Below, piece after piece: positions 8,138 through 16,461 of a stretch of 64,000 bases of DNA. The notes below the pieces were generated by a model. The model had not been told where the DNA came from. It made no database searches and saw only the letters and a program-made list of their open reading frames with translations. How positions within the stretch are numbered: the first letter of the stretch is position 1; each line of letters starts with the position of its first letter. Position numbers and translations under genes: made by a program. Location: positions 25,070 through 89,069 of the forward strand of contig DATCKG010000099.1 in assembly GCA_036562385.1 (NCBI GenBank), written 5' to 3'. Source of the DNA: DATCKG01 sp036562385. GTDB lineage: Bacteria > Bacillota > Sulfobacillia > Symbiobacteriales > Symbiobacteriaceae.

Positions 8138-8365
8138 ATGACCCGGAATATTGGAAGAAAGGGCCATGATTGGACTTCCTCCTCGAGGGGGCGGCACAAG
8201 TTTGGCCCTTCGCCCATCAGCCTGAAGCAGCTTGCTCCGGCCGACTGGTTCCACGACCGGCCGGCCTATCCAGGAGATCCGTTCATGGACTGGGAGAGCA
8301 CTCCGGAACCGCCGAAAGAATACCGGTGGATTCCAGGCCTGCGCCGCTCCCGTTCTCATACGTAG
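8138..8365 (+). CDS. Undescribed 75 aa protein divergent from LysR gene
   Basis: Starts at an ATG preceded by AACAGGAGGTGGGCCAG, one of the best ribosome binding sites in the window, and is followed by a plus-strand intrinsic terminator, so I treat it as real. The peptide is hydrophilic and basic at both ends (MTRNIGRKGHDW; RRSRSHT), with a Pro/Trp/Asp-rich middle (DWFHDRPAYPGDPFMDWE, then PPKEYRWIPG). No signal peptide or membrane segment. I recognise no family. Its divergent position suggests control by the LysR regulator. Confidence 0.6.
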   Translation: MTRNIGRKGHDWTSSSRGRHKFGPSPISLKQLAPADWFHDRPAYPGDPFMDWESTPEPPKEYRWIPGLRRSRSHT

Positions 8366-8457
8366 GTTGGCTGTTGAATGCGGTTGCTCGACTCCCGGAT
8401 TACATGGTCAGCCACCTTGCCACAGAGCATGAAACCGGTAGAGCGCTAATGAAGGGC

Positions 8458-8505
8458 GGGGTTGACCCGGACGTCGCCACCGATGACGTCGGGCCAACCC
8501 CTTTT
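8458..8505 (+). terminator. Intrinsic terminator of the 75 aa gene
   Basis: Long hairpin GGGGTTG-CCCGGACGTC pairing with GACGTCGGG-CCAACCCC, with a small internal bulge, followed by TTTTGATTG on the plus strand. Confidence 0.75.
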
Positions 8506-8546
8506 GATTGCCCTCCCCTCTGCCGGTCCGTGGCAGAGAGGACGAA

Positions 8547-8588
8547 AGGCGCCTCTTGTCGCCGCACAGCGGCTCACAAGAGGCGCCT
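8547..8588 (-). terminator. Intrinsic terminator of the coiled-coil gene
   Basis: 13-bp stem AGGCGCCTCTTGT/ACAAGAGGCGCCT with inner pairing, followed on the minus strand by TTTCGTCC. Confidence 0.7.
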
Positions 8589-8634
8589 GGTTATTATCCG
8601 TCCTTTTCCCTTTTCCGGCCCCCGCGGATCCGGC

Positions 8635-8904
8635 TCAGGAGATGTCCTGGCTGGCACGCTCCAGAGACTGCTGAAGCCGCACAATCCGGATGTTCCGATC
8701 CATGAGCAACTGGGCATACCGCTGACTGCGCCGGTGGAGCCGGTTGTTCTCCTCCTGCAGACGCTGGATGCGGGCGCGCTTTTCCCGCTCCTGGGCGGCC
8801 AGGAGATTCATCAGGATGCGACGGCTGGCCCGCAGGCCCTGGATCCGTTCCTCCAGCATCCGTATTCGCTGCCGCAGCCGGGCGACTTCATCCACCTGGT
8901 TCAT
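8635..8904 (-). CDS. Small coiled-coil protein
   Basis: An 89 aa protein predicted to be almost wholly helical: heptad-like runs of Leu/Ile with Arg/Glu (VARLRQRIRMLEERIQGLR, RIQRLQEENNRLHRR, RNIRIVRLQQSLERA). The start is set by AGGAGGGGGTACCGC before the ATG at 8904; the next in-frame ATG upstream has no such site. It is a single gene with its own terminator. No family is recognised; a scaffolding or DNA-associated role is possible but is only inference. Confidence 0.7.
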   Translation of the reverse strand: MNQVDEVARLRQRIRMLEERIQGLRASRRILMNLLAAQEREKRARIQRLQEENNRLHRRSQRYAQLLMDRNIRIVRLQQSLERASQDIS

Positions 8905-8997
8905 GCGGTACCCCCTCCTGGCTGACATGTTTTCCATTTCTAGTATACCGCCCGGGGCACCGGCCTATGCCGCACCAGGAAGGGGATGGATGCCCGC

Positions 8998-9867
8998 TCA
9001 GCGGCCGCCTGTCCGCCGCCAGTAGCTGCTGGCTTCTTTGAGTTGCTGTACCACGTCCATGCTGACGTTCACTGCGCCGGGAATGACCGTACGGCTCCCC
9101 TGTGGACCGTGGCTGTCGGTCCCGCCGGTGCAGATGAGCCCTTTTTCATGGGCCCAGCGGGCGTAAAACTGCCGCTGCAGGTCCGAATGATCCGTGTGAT
9201 ACGCCTCCAGCCCCGCGATGCCTGCCTCGATGAGACGACGTACCCAGTTGTCGTCCCCGATCAGACCCGGGTGGGCCAGCACCGGCACGCCGCCGGCCCG
9301 CCGGACGATTGCCACCGCCTCCTCCGGGGTCAACTTGGGTCGCGGTACGTAAGCCGGTCTTCCGGGGGTCAGGTACTGCTCAAAGGCCTCCCGGATGGTT
9401 CGGACCACCCCGGCCTCCACCATCGCCTGGGCCACGTGGGGCCGGCCCACGCTCTCGCCCCCCAGTTCCAGGACCCGCTGCAGGTTCACCCCGGTGTGCC
9501 CCAGAGCGTGAAGCCGCTCCACCATCTCCCGTGCCCGCTGGCGCCGCCCGCCCCGCATGCGCGCCAGCAAGTCAGCCATCTCCGGCTCCGTGGGATCGAA
9601 GTAGTAGGCCAGAATGTGAATTTCGCGGTTGTCGACCTCCGTGGAAAGCTCACACCCCGGCACGACCTCGATCCCCACCTCCTCGGCGGCCGCCAGGGAC
9701 TCCTCCCAGCCGGCGATGGTGTCGTGATCGGTGATCCCCACCGCCGCCAGCCCCTGCGCAGCCGCCCAGCGGACGTGCTCCGCCGGGCTCAGGGTTCCGT
9801 CGGATGCGGTGGTGTGGGTATGCAAATCCGCCCTCCCTTGGGGCGATGGCATTGGCATCCTTACCAT
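8998..9867 (-). CDS. PHP-domain metal-dependent phosphoesterase
   Basis: A 289 aa PHP domain protein. Metal ligands are visible in order: HTHT near residue 16, GITDHDT about 30 residues later, PGCELSTE, VLAHPG and a C-terminal TGGTDSHGP. This is the pattern of the YciV/TrpH (RNase AM, nucleoside bisphosphate phosphatase) group. The ATG follows the pepA stop directly (TAGATG), so the two are cotranscribed. RNA or 3',5'-bisphosphate turnover is the likely role by family; the exact substrate is not provable here. Confidence 0.85.
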   Translation of the reverse strand: MVRMPMPSPQGRADLHTHTTASDGTLSPAEHVRWAAAQGLAAVGITDHDTIAGWEESLAAAEEVGIEVVPGCELSTEVDNREIHILAYYFDPTEPEMADLLARMRGGRRQRAREMVERLHALGHTGVNLQRVLELGGESVGRPHVAQAMVEAGVVRTIREAFEQYLTPGRPAYVPRPKLTPEEAVAIVRRAGGVPVLAHPGLIGDDNWVRRLIEAGIAGLEAYHTDHSDLQRQFYARWAHEKGLICTGGTDSHGPQGSRTVIPGAVNVSMDVVQQLKEASSYWRRTGGR

Positions 9868-11343
9868 CTACCGGCGTCCCTCCGCAAACCGCAGGGCCGC
9901 CTGCACCATGGTCCGCACCGCCACGCCGGTGGGACCGGCCTGCTGGTAAGCATCGTCACTGGTCTGGTACGCCTGGGCCGCGATGTCCAGATGGACGCAG
10001 GGGGTATCGCCGACGTGGGACATCAGGAAGAGGCCGCCGACGATGGTGCCGGCCGTGCGGGGCTGTCCGGTGTTGGCCATGTCCGCGATGGGGCTTTTGA
10101 ACAGGTCGTAGTACTCCTGGTCATGGGGCAGCCGCCATCCCTTCTCTCCCGCTTCCTCGGCCGCCTGAAAGACCAGTTCCTCCCACCGGTCGTCGTTGGA
10201 GACCATGGCGAACCGGACGGGTCCCAGGGCAATCCGCACCGCACCGGTCAGGGTGGATACGGTGATCAGCCGGCTGCAGCCCTTGGACACCGCGTAGGCA
10301 AGGCCGTCGGCCAGGACCAGTCGGCCTTCGGCATCGGTGGACCGGATCTCCACCGTCTTACCGGAAAGGCCGGAGATCACATCGCCGGGCTTGTACGCCC
10401 CGCCGTCGGGCATGTTGTCGGTGGCCGGGATGATTCCCATCACGTCGCAGGCCGGCTTGAGCCGGCTGATGGCCTGCATGGCGCCCAGCACCGCGGCGGC
10501 CCCGGACATGTCGTACTTCATGTCCCACATGTTCTCCGTGGGTTTGATGGAGATGCCGCCGGAGTCGAAGGTGATGCCCTTGCCCACCAGACCCAGCCAG
10601 GGCCCCTTGCCGCCCGCACCCCGGTAGCGCATGACGATAAAGCGCGGCTCCTCCCGGGACCCCTGGTTGACCGCCAGCAAGAGGCCCAGGCCCAGTTTCC
10701 GGCAGCCTTCCCGGTCATAGACCTCGATGTCCAGGCCGGCTTCCCGGCAAATCTCCCGGGCCTTCTCCGCCAGATCTGACGCGGTCAGGCGGTTGCCCGG
10801 AAGCCACGCCAAGTCCCGGGCCAGGTTGGCCGCCTCGGCCAGGATCTGCCCAAGCCGGGCGCCGGGCTCCACCTCAGCACCTCCAGATACCAGGATCCGC
10901 TCCACCGGGGGCCGGGCCTGCTGATCCGTCTTCAGGGTCCGCAGTGGGTGAAAGCTGTGGAGCAATCCCTCCACCGCAAACCGGGCGGTCTCAGACGCCG
11001 GCAGCCCTGGCACTGCGGGCAGTGCACACGCCACCGTGCCTCCCTTCTGCCGGCTGGCCCGCGCGCCGATGCCGAAGGCGCGCCGCAGGCGGGCCCGATC
11101 GATCCGGGACTCGGCGCCCAGTCCCAGCAGCATCACCCGCCGGGCACCGATCCGCCCCTCGGTGTAGTAGATCAGCGTCTGGCCGAACTCCCCTGCAAAG
11201 TCCCCGGCCTCCACGGCCCGGCTGAGACCTCCGCCCAGGGCGCCGTCCACCTCCGCCGGCGGCCGTCCGCCCTGAAAGAGCGGCAGGATCAGGAGATCAG
11301 CCACGATCTTTGCCAGCGGCTGCTGTGTAGTCAGGACCTCCAT
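9868..11343 (-). CDS. pepA: Leucyl aminopeptidase (M17)
   Basis: Removes N-terminal residues from peptides in the cytosol using two metal ions. The 491 aa product has the M17 catalytic landmarks: GKGITFDSGGISIKP with the metal-binding Lys/Asp, DMKYDMSGA, and STDAEGRLVLADG (usually NTDAEGRL). The start is supported by GAGGAGGAATCGGC. It stands between an M19 dipeptidase and the PHP gene; the three read in the same direction with short gaps and probably form a peptide-salvage operon. Confidence 0.95.
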   Translation of the reverse strand: MEVLTTQQPLAKIVADLLILPLFQGGRPPAEVDGALGGGLSRAVEAGDFAGEFGQTLIYYTEGRIGARRVMLLGLGAESRIDRARLRRAFGIGARASRQKGGTVACALPAVPGLPASETARFAVEGLLHSFHPLRTLKTDQQARPPVERILVSGGAEVEPGARLGQILAEAANLARDLAWLPGNRLTASDLAEKAREICREAGLDIEVYDREGCRKLGLGLLLAVNQGSREEPRFIVMRYRGAGGKGPWLGLVGKGITFDSGGISIKPTENMWDMKYDMSGAAAVLGAMQAISRLKPACDVMGIIPATDNMPDGGAYKPGDVISGLSGKTVEIRSTDAEGRLVLADGLAYAVSKGCSRLITVSTLTGAVRIALGPVRFAMVSNDDRWEELVFQAAEEAGEKGWRLPHDQEYYDLFKSPIADMANTGQPRTAGTIVGGLFLMSHVGDTPCVHLDIAAQAYQTSDDAYQQAGPTGVAVRTMVQAALRFAEGRR

Positions 11344-11384
11344 GCCGATTCCTCCTCGTGCACATCCCCGTCGGGACCGCCTGC

Positions 11385-12368
11385 CTAGGCTCCCAGCACC
11401 TGGCGGAAGACCCGCAGGTAGTTACCCCCCAGGATCTTGGCCATGTCTGTCTCTGTGTACCCCCGCCGCAGCAGTTCGGCGGTCAGGGCCGGCAGCCGGG
11501 TGACGTCCTCCAGCCCGGGTGGGGGTGTCGATCCGTCGAAATCGGATCCGTATCCCACGTGATCCGCGCTCCCCAGGAGCTGCACCACATGGTCGATGTG
11601 GTCCGCCACCGTGGTTAGCGAGGCCGTTTTCTCGTTCATGAAGCTGCTGACAAAGGAGATGCCCATGACGCCGCCATGCTGGGCCAGGGCCTTGATCTGC
11701 TCATCGGTCAGGTTCCGGGGGTGGTCCCACAGCGCCCGGCAGTTGCCGTGGGTGAAGAGGACCGGCTTGTCCGAGAGTTCCAGCACCTGGTAGAAGCCCC
11801 GGGGGGTCATATGCGCCAGATCGATCACCATCCCCAGCCGGTTCATCTCCCGGACTACCTCCCGGCCGAACCGGGTGAGCCCCCCGTCCGCTTCCTCCTC
11901 GGCAACCCCGTCGGCGACCTCGTTGCGATGATTCCAGACCAGCCCCATCATGCGAACGCCCAGGCGGTAAAAGTTCCGGAGCAGCGCCAGGGACCCCTGA
12001 ATCGCCTCTGCCCCCTCGATGTTGATCAGCACGGCGATCCTGCCCTGGGCCCGAAGCTGTTCGATCTCCGCCGCACTCCGGGCCAGTCCCACCACATCGG
12101 GCGCCCTTTCCACCTGGGCCAGCAGCGCGTCCAACATCTCCCCCGCCCGGCGGGAAGCCACCGGGTAGTAGACAGGGTCTGTCCACAGCGCCTGCACGGT
12201 GCAGGAAAGGCCCGCTTCCTTCGCCCGGGGCCAGTCCAGGTGGCCCAGATCCGAGCGCTCGGTGAGGGTGCGCTTCCCTTCGATCACCTGCAGGATGCTG
12301 TCCGCATGGCCATCGATCACCGGGTACCGCCGGTGCAGTTCCATCGCCCGTTCCAGGTCGGTCATCAT
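11385..12368 (-). CDS. Membrane dipeptidase family (M19)
   Basis: A 327 aa zinc dipeptidase of the renal-dipeptidase family, cleaving dipeptides including some with D-residues. The metal-binding start VIDGHADSIL, the NIEGAEAI bridge, the HGNCRAL segment and GSDFDGSTPPPGL near the end are all present. No signal peptide is visible, so it is probably cytosolic despite the family name. The ribosome binding site is poor: CGGAGGGAG lies more than 30 bases upstream, and the exact start (ATGATG at 12365-12368) is uncertain. Confidence 0.9.
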   Translation of the reverse strand: MMTDLERAMELHRRYPVIDGHADSILQVIEGKRTLTERSDLGHLDWPRAKEAGLSCTVQALWTDPVYYPVASRRAGEMLDALLAQVERAPDVVGLARSAAEIEQLRAQGRIAVLINIEGAEAIQGSLALLRNFYRLGVRMMGLVWNHRNEVADGVAEEEADGGLTRFGREVVREMNRLGMVIDLAHMTPRGFYQVLELSDKPVLFTHGNCRALWDHPRNLTDEQIKALAQHGGVMGISFVSSFMNEKTASLTTVADHIDHVVQLLGSADHVGYGSDFDGSTPPPGLEDVTRLPALTAELLRRGYTETDMAKILGGNYLRVFRQVLGA

Positions 12369-12484
12369 GATCGCCGGGGCAGGCGCAGGCCGGCCCCGGC
12401 TCCCTCCGTTTCTTGGTATCGCTGAATGAGCCAGACCTTTGAAATTTCCCCTCCTGACCCAAAATCCCTGCGAAGGGCGGAAAG

Positions 12485-12513
12485 AACCCGTCCGGGTCCG
12501 TCCCGGACGGGTT
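12485..12513 (-). terminator. Intrinsic terminator of spoVS
   Basis: 12-bp stem AACCCGTCCGGG/CCCGGACGGGTT with a 5-base loop, followed on the minus strand by CTTTCCG. It lies 12 bases after the spoVS stop. Confidence 0.75.
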
Positions 12514-12524
12514 GGTGTGTATGC

Positions 12525-12785
12525 TTACCTGGGCTCGACGATCAGTTTGATCGCCGTCCGCTCCTCTCCGTCAATTTTCAGATCCGTAAATGCGGGAATG
12601 CAGATCAGATCCATCCCGCTGGGGGCAACAAAGCCGCGGGCGATGGCCACTGCCTTGACAGCCTGGTTCAACGCACCGGCACCGATTGCCTGGATCTCGG
12701 CAGCTCCCCTCTCACGCAGGCACCCAGCCAGCGCTCCAGCAACCGCGTTCGGGCTCGACTTGGCGGATACCTTTAACACTTCCAT
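12525..12785 (-). CDS. spoVS: Stage V sporulation protein S
   Basis: An 86 aa SpoVS protein, exactly the usual length, with the highly conserved start MEVLKVSAKSSPNAVAGALA and the GAGALNQAVKAVAIARG segment. It belongs to the Alba-like fold group and affects spore coat assembly and septation in Bacillus. The ATG follows GGAGGGGG. It directly follows ymdB, and with rny further up this keeps the Bacillus rny-ymdB-spoVS order, although two genes and terminators intervene here. Confidence 0.97.
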   Translation of the reverse strand: MEVLKVSAKSSPNAVAGALAGCLRERGAAEIQAIGAGALNQAVKAVAIARGFVAPSGMDLICIPAFTDLKIDGEERTAIKLIVEPR

Positions 12786-12847
12786 TACAGATGTCCCCCT
12801 CCATCCTTTGCCTCTACCCAGCATGTTATCAATTCCCAGGAAACCCA

Positions 12848-13651
12848 TCAAGATCCAACCGATCCGTCTGTCTCCCGTTCCAGAATGCGCTGAATGGCGG
12901 TGGCCTTGCCGGTAGCGGGATCGACCTCCACCAGGACCGCCGACAAGACGGCCGGCCCCTGGGCAACCTCAAAGCGCACGGGCATCTGGGTCAGGAACCG
13001 TTCCAGCACCAGACTCCGCTCGATTCCGATCACAGACATCCACGGCCCGCACATGCCGACGTCGGTCAGATACGCGGTGCCCCCGGGCAGGATCAGATCG
13101 TCCGCAGTCTGGATGTGGGTGTGGGTTCCGATCACGGCGCTGACGCGACCGTCGAGGAACCAGCCCATGGCCACCTTCTCCGAAGTGGCTTCGCCGTGAA
13201 AGTCCACAACGACCACCGGAGTAATCTGGCGCAGCCGCTCCACTGCCTCTTCCAGCGTCCGGAACGGATCATCCAGCAGCATTGGAGCGAAGACCCGGCC
13301 ATGGGCCTGCACCACAGCCGCCATGGGCTGACCGTCTCGTCGCACCACATAATACCCGTAGCCAGGGCTGCCGGGTGGAAAATTGATCGGGCGGATCACC
13401 CTGGGTTCCTGATCAATATATGTGGCGATCTCCCGTTTATCCCAGGCATGATTCCCGAGGGTGATAACATCCACGCCCATGGCGAAAAATTCCTGACAGA
13501 TGCGCGCTGTGATCCCTACGCCCCCTGCTGCGTTTTCCCCGTTGAGAATCACCACATCGGCCCCTGTTGCCTTGCGAAGGGGGCCCAAGCGCCTGGCGAC
13601 AACTTCCCGCCCGGTCCGGCCAACCACATCTCCAAAAAAGAGTATGCGCAA
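12848..13651 (-). CDS. ymdB: YmdB-family metallophosphoesterase
   Basis: A 267 aa calcineurin-like phosphodiesterase. Metal-binding motifs: FFGDVVGRTGR at the N-terminus, NGENAAGGVG, TLGNHAWD, DFHGEATSE and GTHTHIQTAD. YmdB hydrolyses 2',3' or 3',5' cyclic nucleotides and affects biofilm and sporulation decisions in Bacillus. I place the start at a TTG preceded by GCAGGAGGAACATCG; this leaves LRILFFGD as the true N-terminus and matches the family, whereas the open frame extends 80 codons further without homology. Confidence 0.93.
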   Translation of the reverse strand: MRILFFGDVVGRTGREVVARRLGPLRKATGADVVILNGENAAGGVGITARICQEFFAMGVDVITLGNHAWDKREIATYIDQEPRVIRPINFPPGSPGYGYYVVRRDGQPMAAVVQAHGRVFAPMLLDDPFRTLEEAVERLRQITPVVVVDFHGEATSEKVAMGWFLDGRVSAVIGTHTHIQTADDLILPGGTAYLTDVGMCGPWMSVIGIERSLVLERFLTQMPVRFEVAQGPAVLSAVLVEVDPATGKATAIQRILERETDGSVGS

Positions 13652-13733
13652 CGATGTTCCTCCTGCACTTTGCTGTAACGTTTGCCTTGCCTGTGCCCAT
13701 CGCCGCCCCCAGGCGGACGGTGGAACCATCCCC

Positions 13734-13739
13734 ATTATA
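13734..13739 (-). promoter_or_regulatory. Possible -10 element upstream of ymdB
   Basis: Perfect TATAAT on the minus strand about 83 bases upstream of the ymdB start; no strong -35. The remaining bases of 13652-13877 hold no other feature I can support. Confidence 0.35.
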
Positions 13740-13871
13740 CCTGATGAGATGGTTCCACATGAGCCCAGGACCGCGTTCCGCTCCCTCCTTACTGCACACC
13801 CTGCTGTCGGCAGGAAGTCGTTGTCACCCTTAAATACGGAGGCGACCCTCCTCAGGTTCGGTGCCCCATCA

Positions 13872-13908
13872 ATAAAAGACCCGCCGGCCATTTTCTGGTC
13901 GACGGGTC
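13872..13908 (-). terminator. Intrinsic terminator of the 171 aa gene
   Basis: 13-bp stem GACCCGTCGACCA/TGGCCGGCGGGTC with mismatches in the middle, followed by TTTTATTG on the minus strand. Confidence 0.8.
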
Positions 13909-13934
13909 GCGTGGCTCCTCGGGATTATGGCGAT

Positions 13935-14450
13935 TTATTTTTGAAACACCATCACCCGGCCATTTTCCCGAATGGCGATCAAATTGCGGTCCGCCGGGCT
14001 GTGCTGCAGGTCGAAAAGAATCTCTTCGATCATTTCGTCCTGGGCCATCATATCTTCCTCGGCCGAGAAATCGACCGCTTCGGTCACCAACCGGCCAGCA
14101 AACCGTTCCCGGAAGAATTCAATCAGCAGGTAAATCTCATCGGGAGTGAGGCTGCCGACGTCCCGGGTGACGGTCAGCGAAGTCAGGCCGCCGTAGCTCT
14201 CCTGCTCCAACTCCAGAACCGAGCCGGTCCGGTTCTCCAGGAGATGGTACACCTGCAGCATCTCGGCCAGGTCGGACCGAATCCGGCGGAACTCCTCCGC
14301 CTCCAGCTCGCCCTGGACCAGCAGACCGATGCGAATGGTCTGCTGACGCGGCTCGTACTTGACGGACCCGACTTCGGGGTAGCGGACGAGCACGCTGATC
14401 AGCATGCCCACGTTGCGTGAAACGAGTTCGTCCCGCTTCGGGTGGCCCAT
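13935..14450 (-). CDS. Conserved-looking hypothetical protein between rny and ymdB
   Basis: A 171 aa soluble alpha/beta protein. The N-terminal half (NVGMLISVLVRYPEVGSVKY, then RIGLLVQGELEAEEFRRI) looks like a ferredoxin-like or mixed domain, the middle LTSLTVTRDVGSLTPDEIYL is well structured, and the end is IAIRENGRVMVFQK. Start at the ATG with GAAGGAAGG 8 bases upstream. It has its own terminator and lies between rny and ymdB, so a link with RNA turnover is possible, but I recognise no family. Confidence 0.7.
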   Translation of the reverse strand: MGHPKRDELVSRNVGMLISVLVRYPEVGSVKYEPRQQTIRIGLLVQGELEAEEFRRIRSDLAEMLQVYHLLENRTGSVLELEQESYGGLTSLTVTRDVGSLTPDEIYLLIEFFRERFAGRLVTEAVDFSAEEDMMAQDEMIEEILFDLQHSPADRNLIAIRENGRVMVFQK

Positions 14451-14554
14451 GCGCTTCACCTTCCTTCGTCAGCGCACCCTGCCCTGGGAGGGGATTCGCC
14501 CGAAGGGGCGCCTGGTCCTCTCCGCAGGGTACGTCCAACAGCCAACACCGAGAC

Positions 14555-14576
14555 GCCGGCGGCACAGGCCGCCGGC
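14555..14576 (-). terminator. Hairpin after rny
   Basis: 9-bp perfect stem GCCGGCGGC/GCCGCCGGC with a 4-base loop, about 50 bases after the rny stop. There is no U-run, so it may act as an RNA end-stabiliser rather than a terminator. Confidence 0.4.
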
Positions 14577-14625
14577 AGCCTCTCCCATGTTATTGACGCC
14601 TGACAGGCCGCGGAAGGTTCGGCCG

Positions 14626-16179
14626 TTATCGGGCGTATTCCACCGCCCGAGTCTCCCGCACGACGACCACCTTGATCTGACCGGGATACTCCAGTTCCTC
14701 CTCGATCTTGCGGGCAATTTCCTTGGTCATCTTCATCGCCGCGTAGTCGTCCACCTTGTCAGGCTTCACCATGACGCGGATCTCACGACCCGCCTGAATG
14801 GCAAAGGACTTCTCCACGCCCTCGAAGCTGTCCGCAATGCTTTCCAGCTTCTCGAGACGCTTGATGTACGCCTCCAGCGTCTCCCGGCGGGCCCCCGGCC
14901 GGGCTGCGGAGATGGCATCTGCGGCGGCCACCAGCACCGCCTCCACGCTCCGGGGCTCCACGTCGCCGTGGTGGCACTCCACCGCGTGGATGACCTCGGG
15001 AGACTCCTTGTACCGCTTCAGCAGGTTGACGCCGATGGCCACATGCGGACCTTCCACCTCATGGTCCACGGCCTTGCCGATGTCATGCAGCAGACCGGCC
15101 CGCTTGGCCACCTCCACATTGACCCCGAGTTCCGCGGCCATGATACCCGCCAGGTGCGCCACTTCGATGGAGTGCTTCAGCACATTCTGTCCGTAGGAGG
15201 TCCGGAACCGCAGCCGCCCCAGCAACTTTACCAGTTCTGGGTGCATGGTGTGGATGCCTACTTCGAAACAGGCAGCCTCCCCTTCCTCGCGGATCCGGTT
15301 CTCCACTTCCCGCTGCGCCTTCTCCACCATCTCCTCGATGCGAGCCGGGTGAATCCGGCCGTCGGAGATCAGCTTCTGCAGGGCGATCTTCGCCACCTCA
15401 CGGCGCACCGGGTCGAAGGCCGAAAGCACCACCGTATCCGGCGTATCATCGATGATCAAGTCCACGCCCGTCAGTGTCTCCAGGGTCCGGATGTTGCGGC
15501 CCTCCCGGCCGATGATCCGCCCCTTCATCTCATCGTTGGGCAGATTGACCACGGTAACGGTCAGCTCGGAAGAGTGGTCTGCAGCAACCCGCTGGATGGC
15601 GATGCCCACCACTTCCCGGGCCTTCTTCAGGGCGTTTTCCCGGGCCTCGGCCTCAATTTCTCGCATCAGCTTGGCGGCGTCCGCCCGGGCTTCCTGCTCC
15701 ACCTGCTGCAGGAAAATCCGCCTGGCCTCTTCAGCGGTCAGGCCGGAGATCCGTTCCAGCTCGGCCGTCTGCTTGTTCAGGATCTCCTGCAGCTGTTGCT
15801 GCTGCCGGTCCAATTCCCGCTCCTTCCGAGCGATGCTCTCTTCCTTCCGCTCCAACGCCTCGACTTTCCGGTCGAGGGTCTCTTCTTTCTGAACCAGGCG
15901 ACGCTCGAGTCGGGCCAACTCGTTGCGCCGCTCCTTGATCTCCCGCTCAAAGTCCGTGCGGAGCCGGTGTACCTCTTCCTTGGCCTCCAACACGGCTTCC
16001 TTCTTCTTGGCCTCCGCTTCCCGCAGGGCCTCGTCGATGATCATCCGGGCCCGCGCCTCAGCGGAGTTTACACTCTTGCGCGCTTGGTTCTGAAAGAACT
16101 GGTATCCGATCGCGGCGCCGCCGGCACCGCCGACAACCAGCCCCAACAGAACCCACAGAACACTTTCGATATCGTTCAC
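14626..16179 (-). CDS. rny: Ribonuclease Y
   Basis: Membrane-anchored endoribonuclease that starts mRNA decay. The product is 517 aa (Bacillus RNase Y about 520). It has an N-terminal membrane helix (VLWVLLGLVVGG), a long charged coiled coil to about residue 185, a KH domain with GRIIGREGRNIRTLE, and an HD domain with LLHDIGKAVDHE and ECHHGDVEP. Start: a GTG at 16179 whose GTGA overlaps the stop of a 52 aa upstream ORF; GGGAGG abuts it. An ATC three codons later is better spaced from that site but would be unusual. Transcription should begin at the promoter at 16462-16490. Confidence 0.96.
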   Translation of the reverse strand: MNDIESVLWVLLGLVVGGAGGAAIGYQFFQNQARKSVNSAEARARMIIDEALREAEAKKKEAVLEAKEEVHRLRTDFEREIKERRNELARLERRLVQKEETLDRKVEALERKEESIARKERELDRQQQQLQEILNKQTAELERISGLTAEEARRIFLQQVEQEARADAAKLMREIEAEARENALKKAREVVGIAIQRVAADHSSELTVTVVNLPNDEMKGRIIGREGRNIRTLETLTGVDLIIDDTPDTVVLSAFDPVRREVAKIALQKLISDGRIHPARIEEMVEKAQREVENRIREEGEAACFEVGIHTMHPELVKLLGRLRFRTSYGQNVLKHSIEVAHLAGIMAAELGVNVEVAKRAGLLHDIGKAVDHEVEGPHVAIGVNLLKRYKESPEVIHAVECHHGDVEPRSVEAVLVAAADAISAARPGARRETLEAYIKRLEKLESIADSFEGVEKSFAIQAGREIRVMVKPDKVDDYAAMKMTKEIARKIEEELEYPGQIKVVVVRETRAVEYAR

Positions 16180-16334
16180 CTCCCTGCTCTGGCATTCGTC
16201 CATCGGATAAAGAGAAAACGGACCGATTCGGTCCGTCGGCACTTTGCCATGTGGATACGCCAAGCCAAAGCCCGGCGTACCTGGTTGTCGACCAGGCCGG
16301 TCTTGCCAATAACGAAACAACCCTGGCAGTACAT
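16176..16334 (-). CDS. Possible 52 aa leader ORF coupled to rny
   Basis: An ATG-started ORF in the rny leader that ends TGA inside the rny GTGA. The peptide is basic and begins MYCQGCFVIGKTGLVDNQVR, then RRALAWRIHMAKCRR, with a CxxC pair. A terminator hairpin (16212-16236) lies inside it. The RBS is weak (GAGG 13 bases upstream), so I hold this as a candidate; the overlap with rny and position below a strong promoter are the reasons to list it. Confidence 0.4.
   Translation of the reverse strand: MYCQGCFVIGKTGLVDNQVRRALAWRIHMAKCRRTESVRFLFIRWTNARAGR
16212..16236 (-). terminator. Intrinsic terminator-like hairpin inside the rny leader
   Basis: 8-bp perfect stem ACGGACCG/CGGTCCGT with a 3-base loop followed by TTTTCTCTTT on the minus strand, only about 35 bases before rny. 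It would terminate rny transcription unless read through, so it may be an attenuator. Confidence 0.7.
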
Positions 16335-16354
16335 TCGCCAAGGATATCCTCTAC

Positions 16355-16378
16355 AGCAAAACGGGAAACCCTCCCGTT
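16355..16378 (-). promoter_or_regulatory. Second hairpin with U-run in the rny leader
   Basis: 7-bp stem AACGGGA/TCCCGTT with a 5-base loop, followed by TTGCTG on the minus strand. A weaker GGGCC/GGCCC hairpin followed by TTTTT lies just upstream at 16393-16412. Either may be leader structure or the end of the upstream gene at 16511. Confidence 0.4.
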
Positions 16379-16461
16379 AGAACCAGCTGGTGAAAAAGGG
16401 CCTTGGGGGCCCGTTCGCTCAACAACCCGATGGCAAGCAGACGAACACGAATCTACACTCT

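Noticed and set aside
8170..8925. 251-codon plus-strand frame across the 75 aa gene, two terminators and the coiled-coil gene
   Set aside because: No RBS, runs through two intrinsic terminators and is antisense to a well-signalled gene.
14404..16380. 658-codon plus-strand frame opposite rny
   Set aside because: Antisense shadow of RNase Y with a Leu/His/Gln-rich nonsense product.
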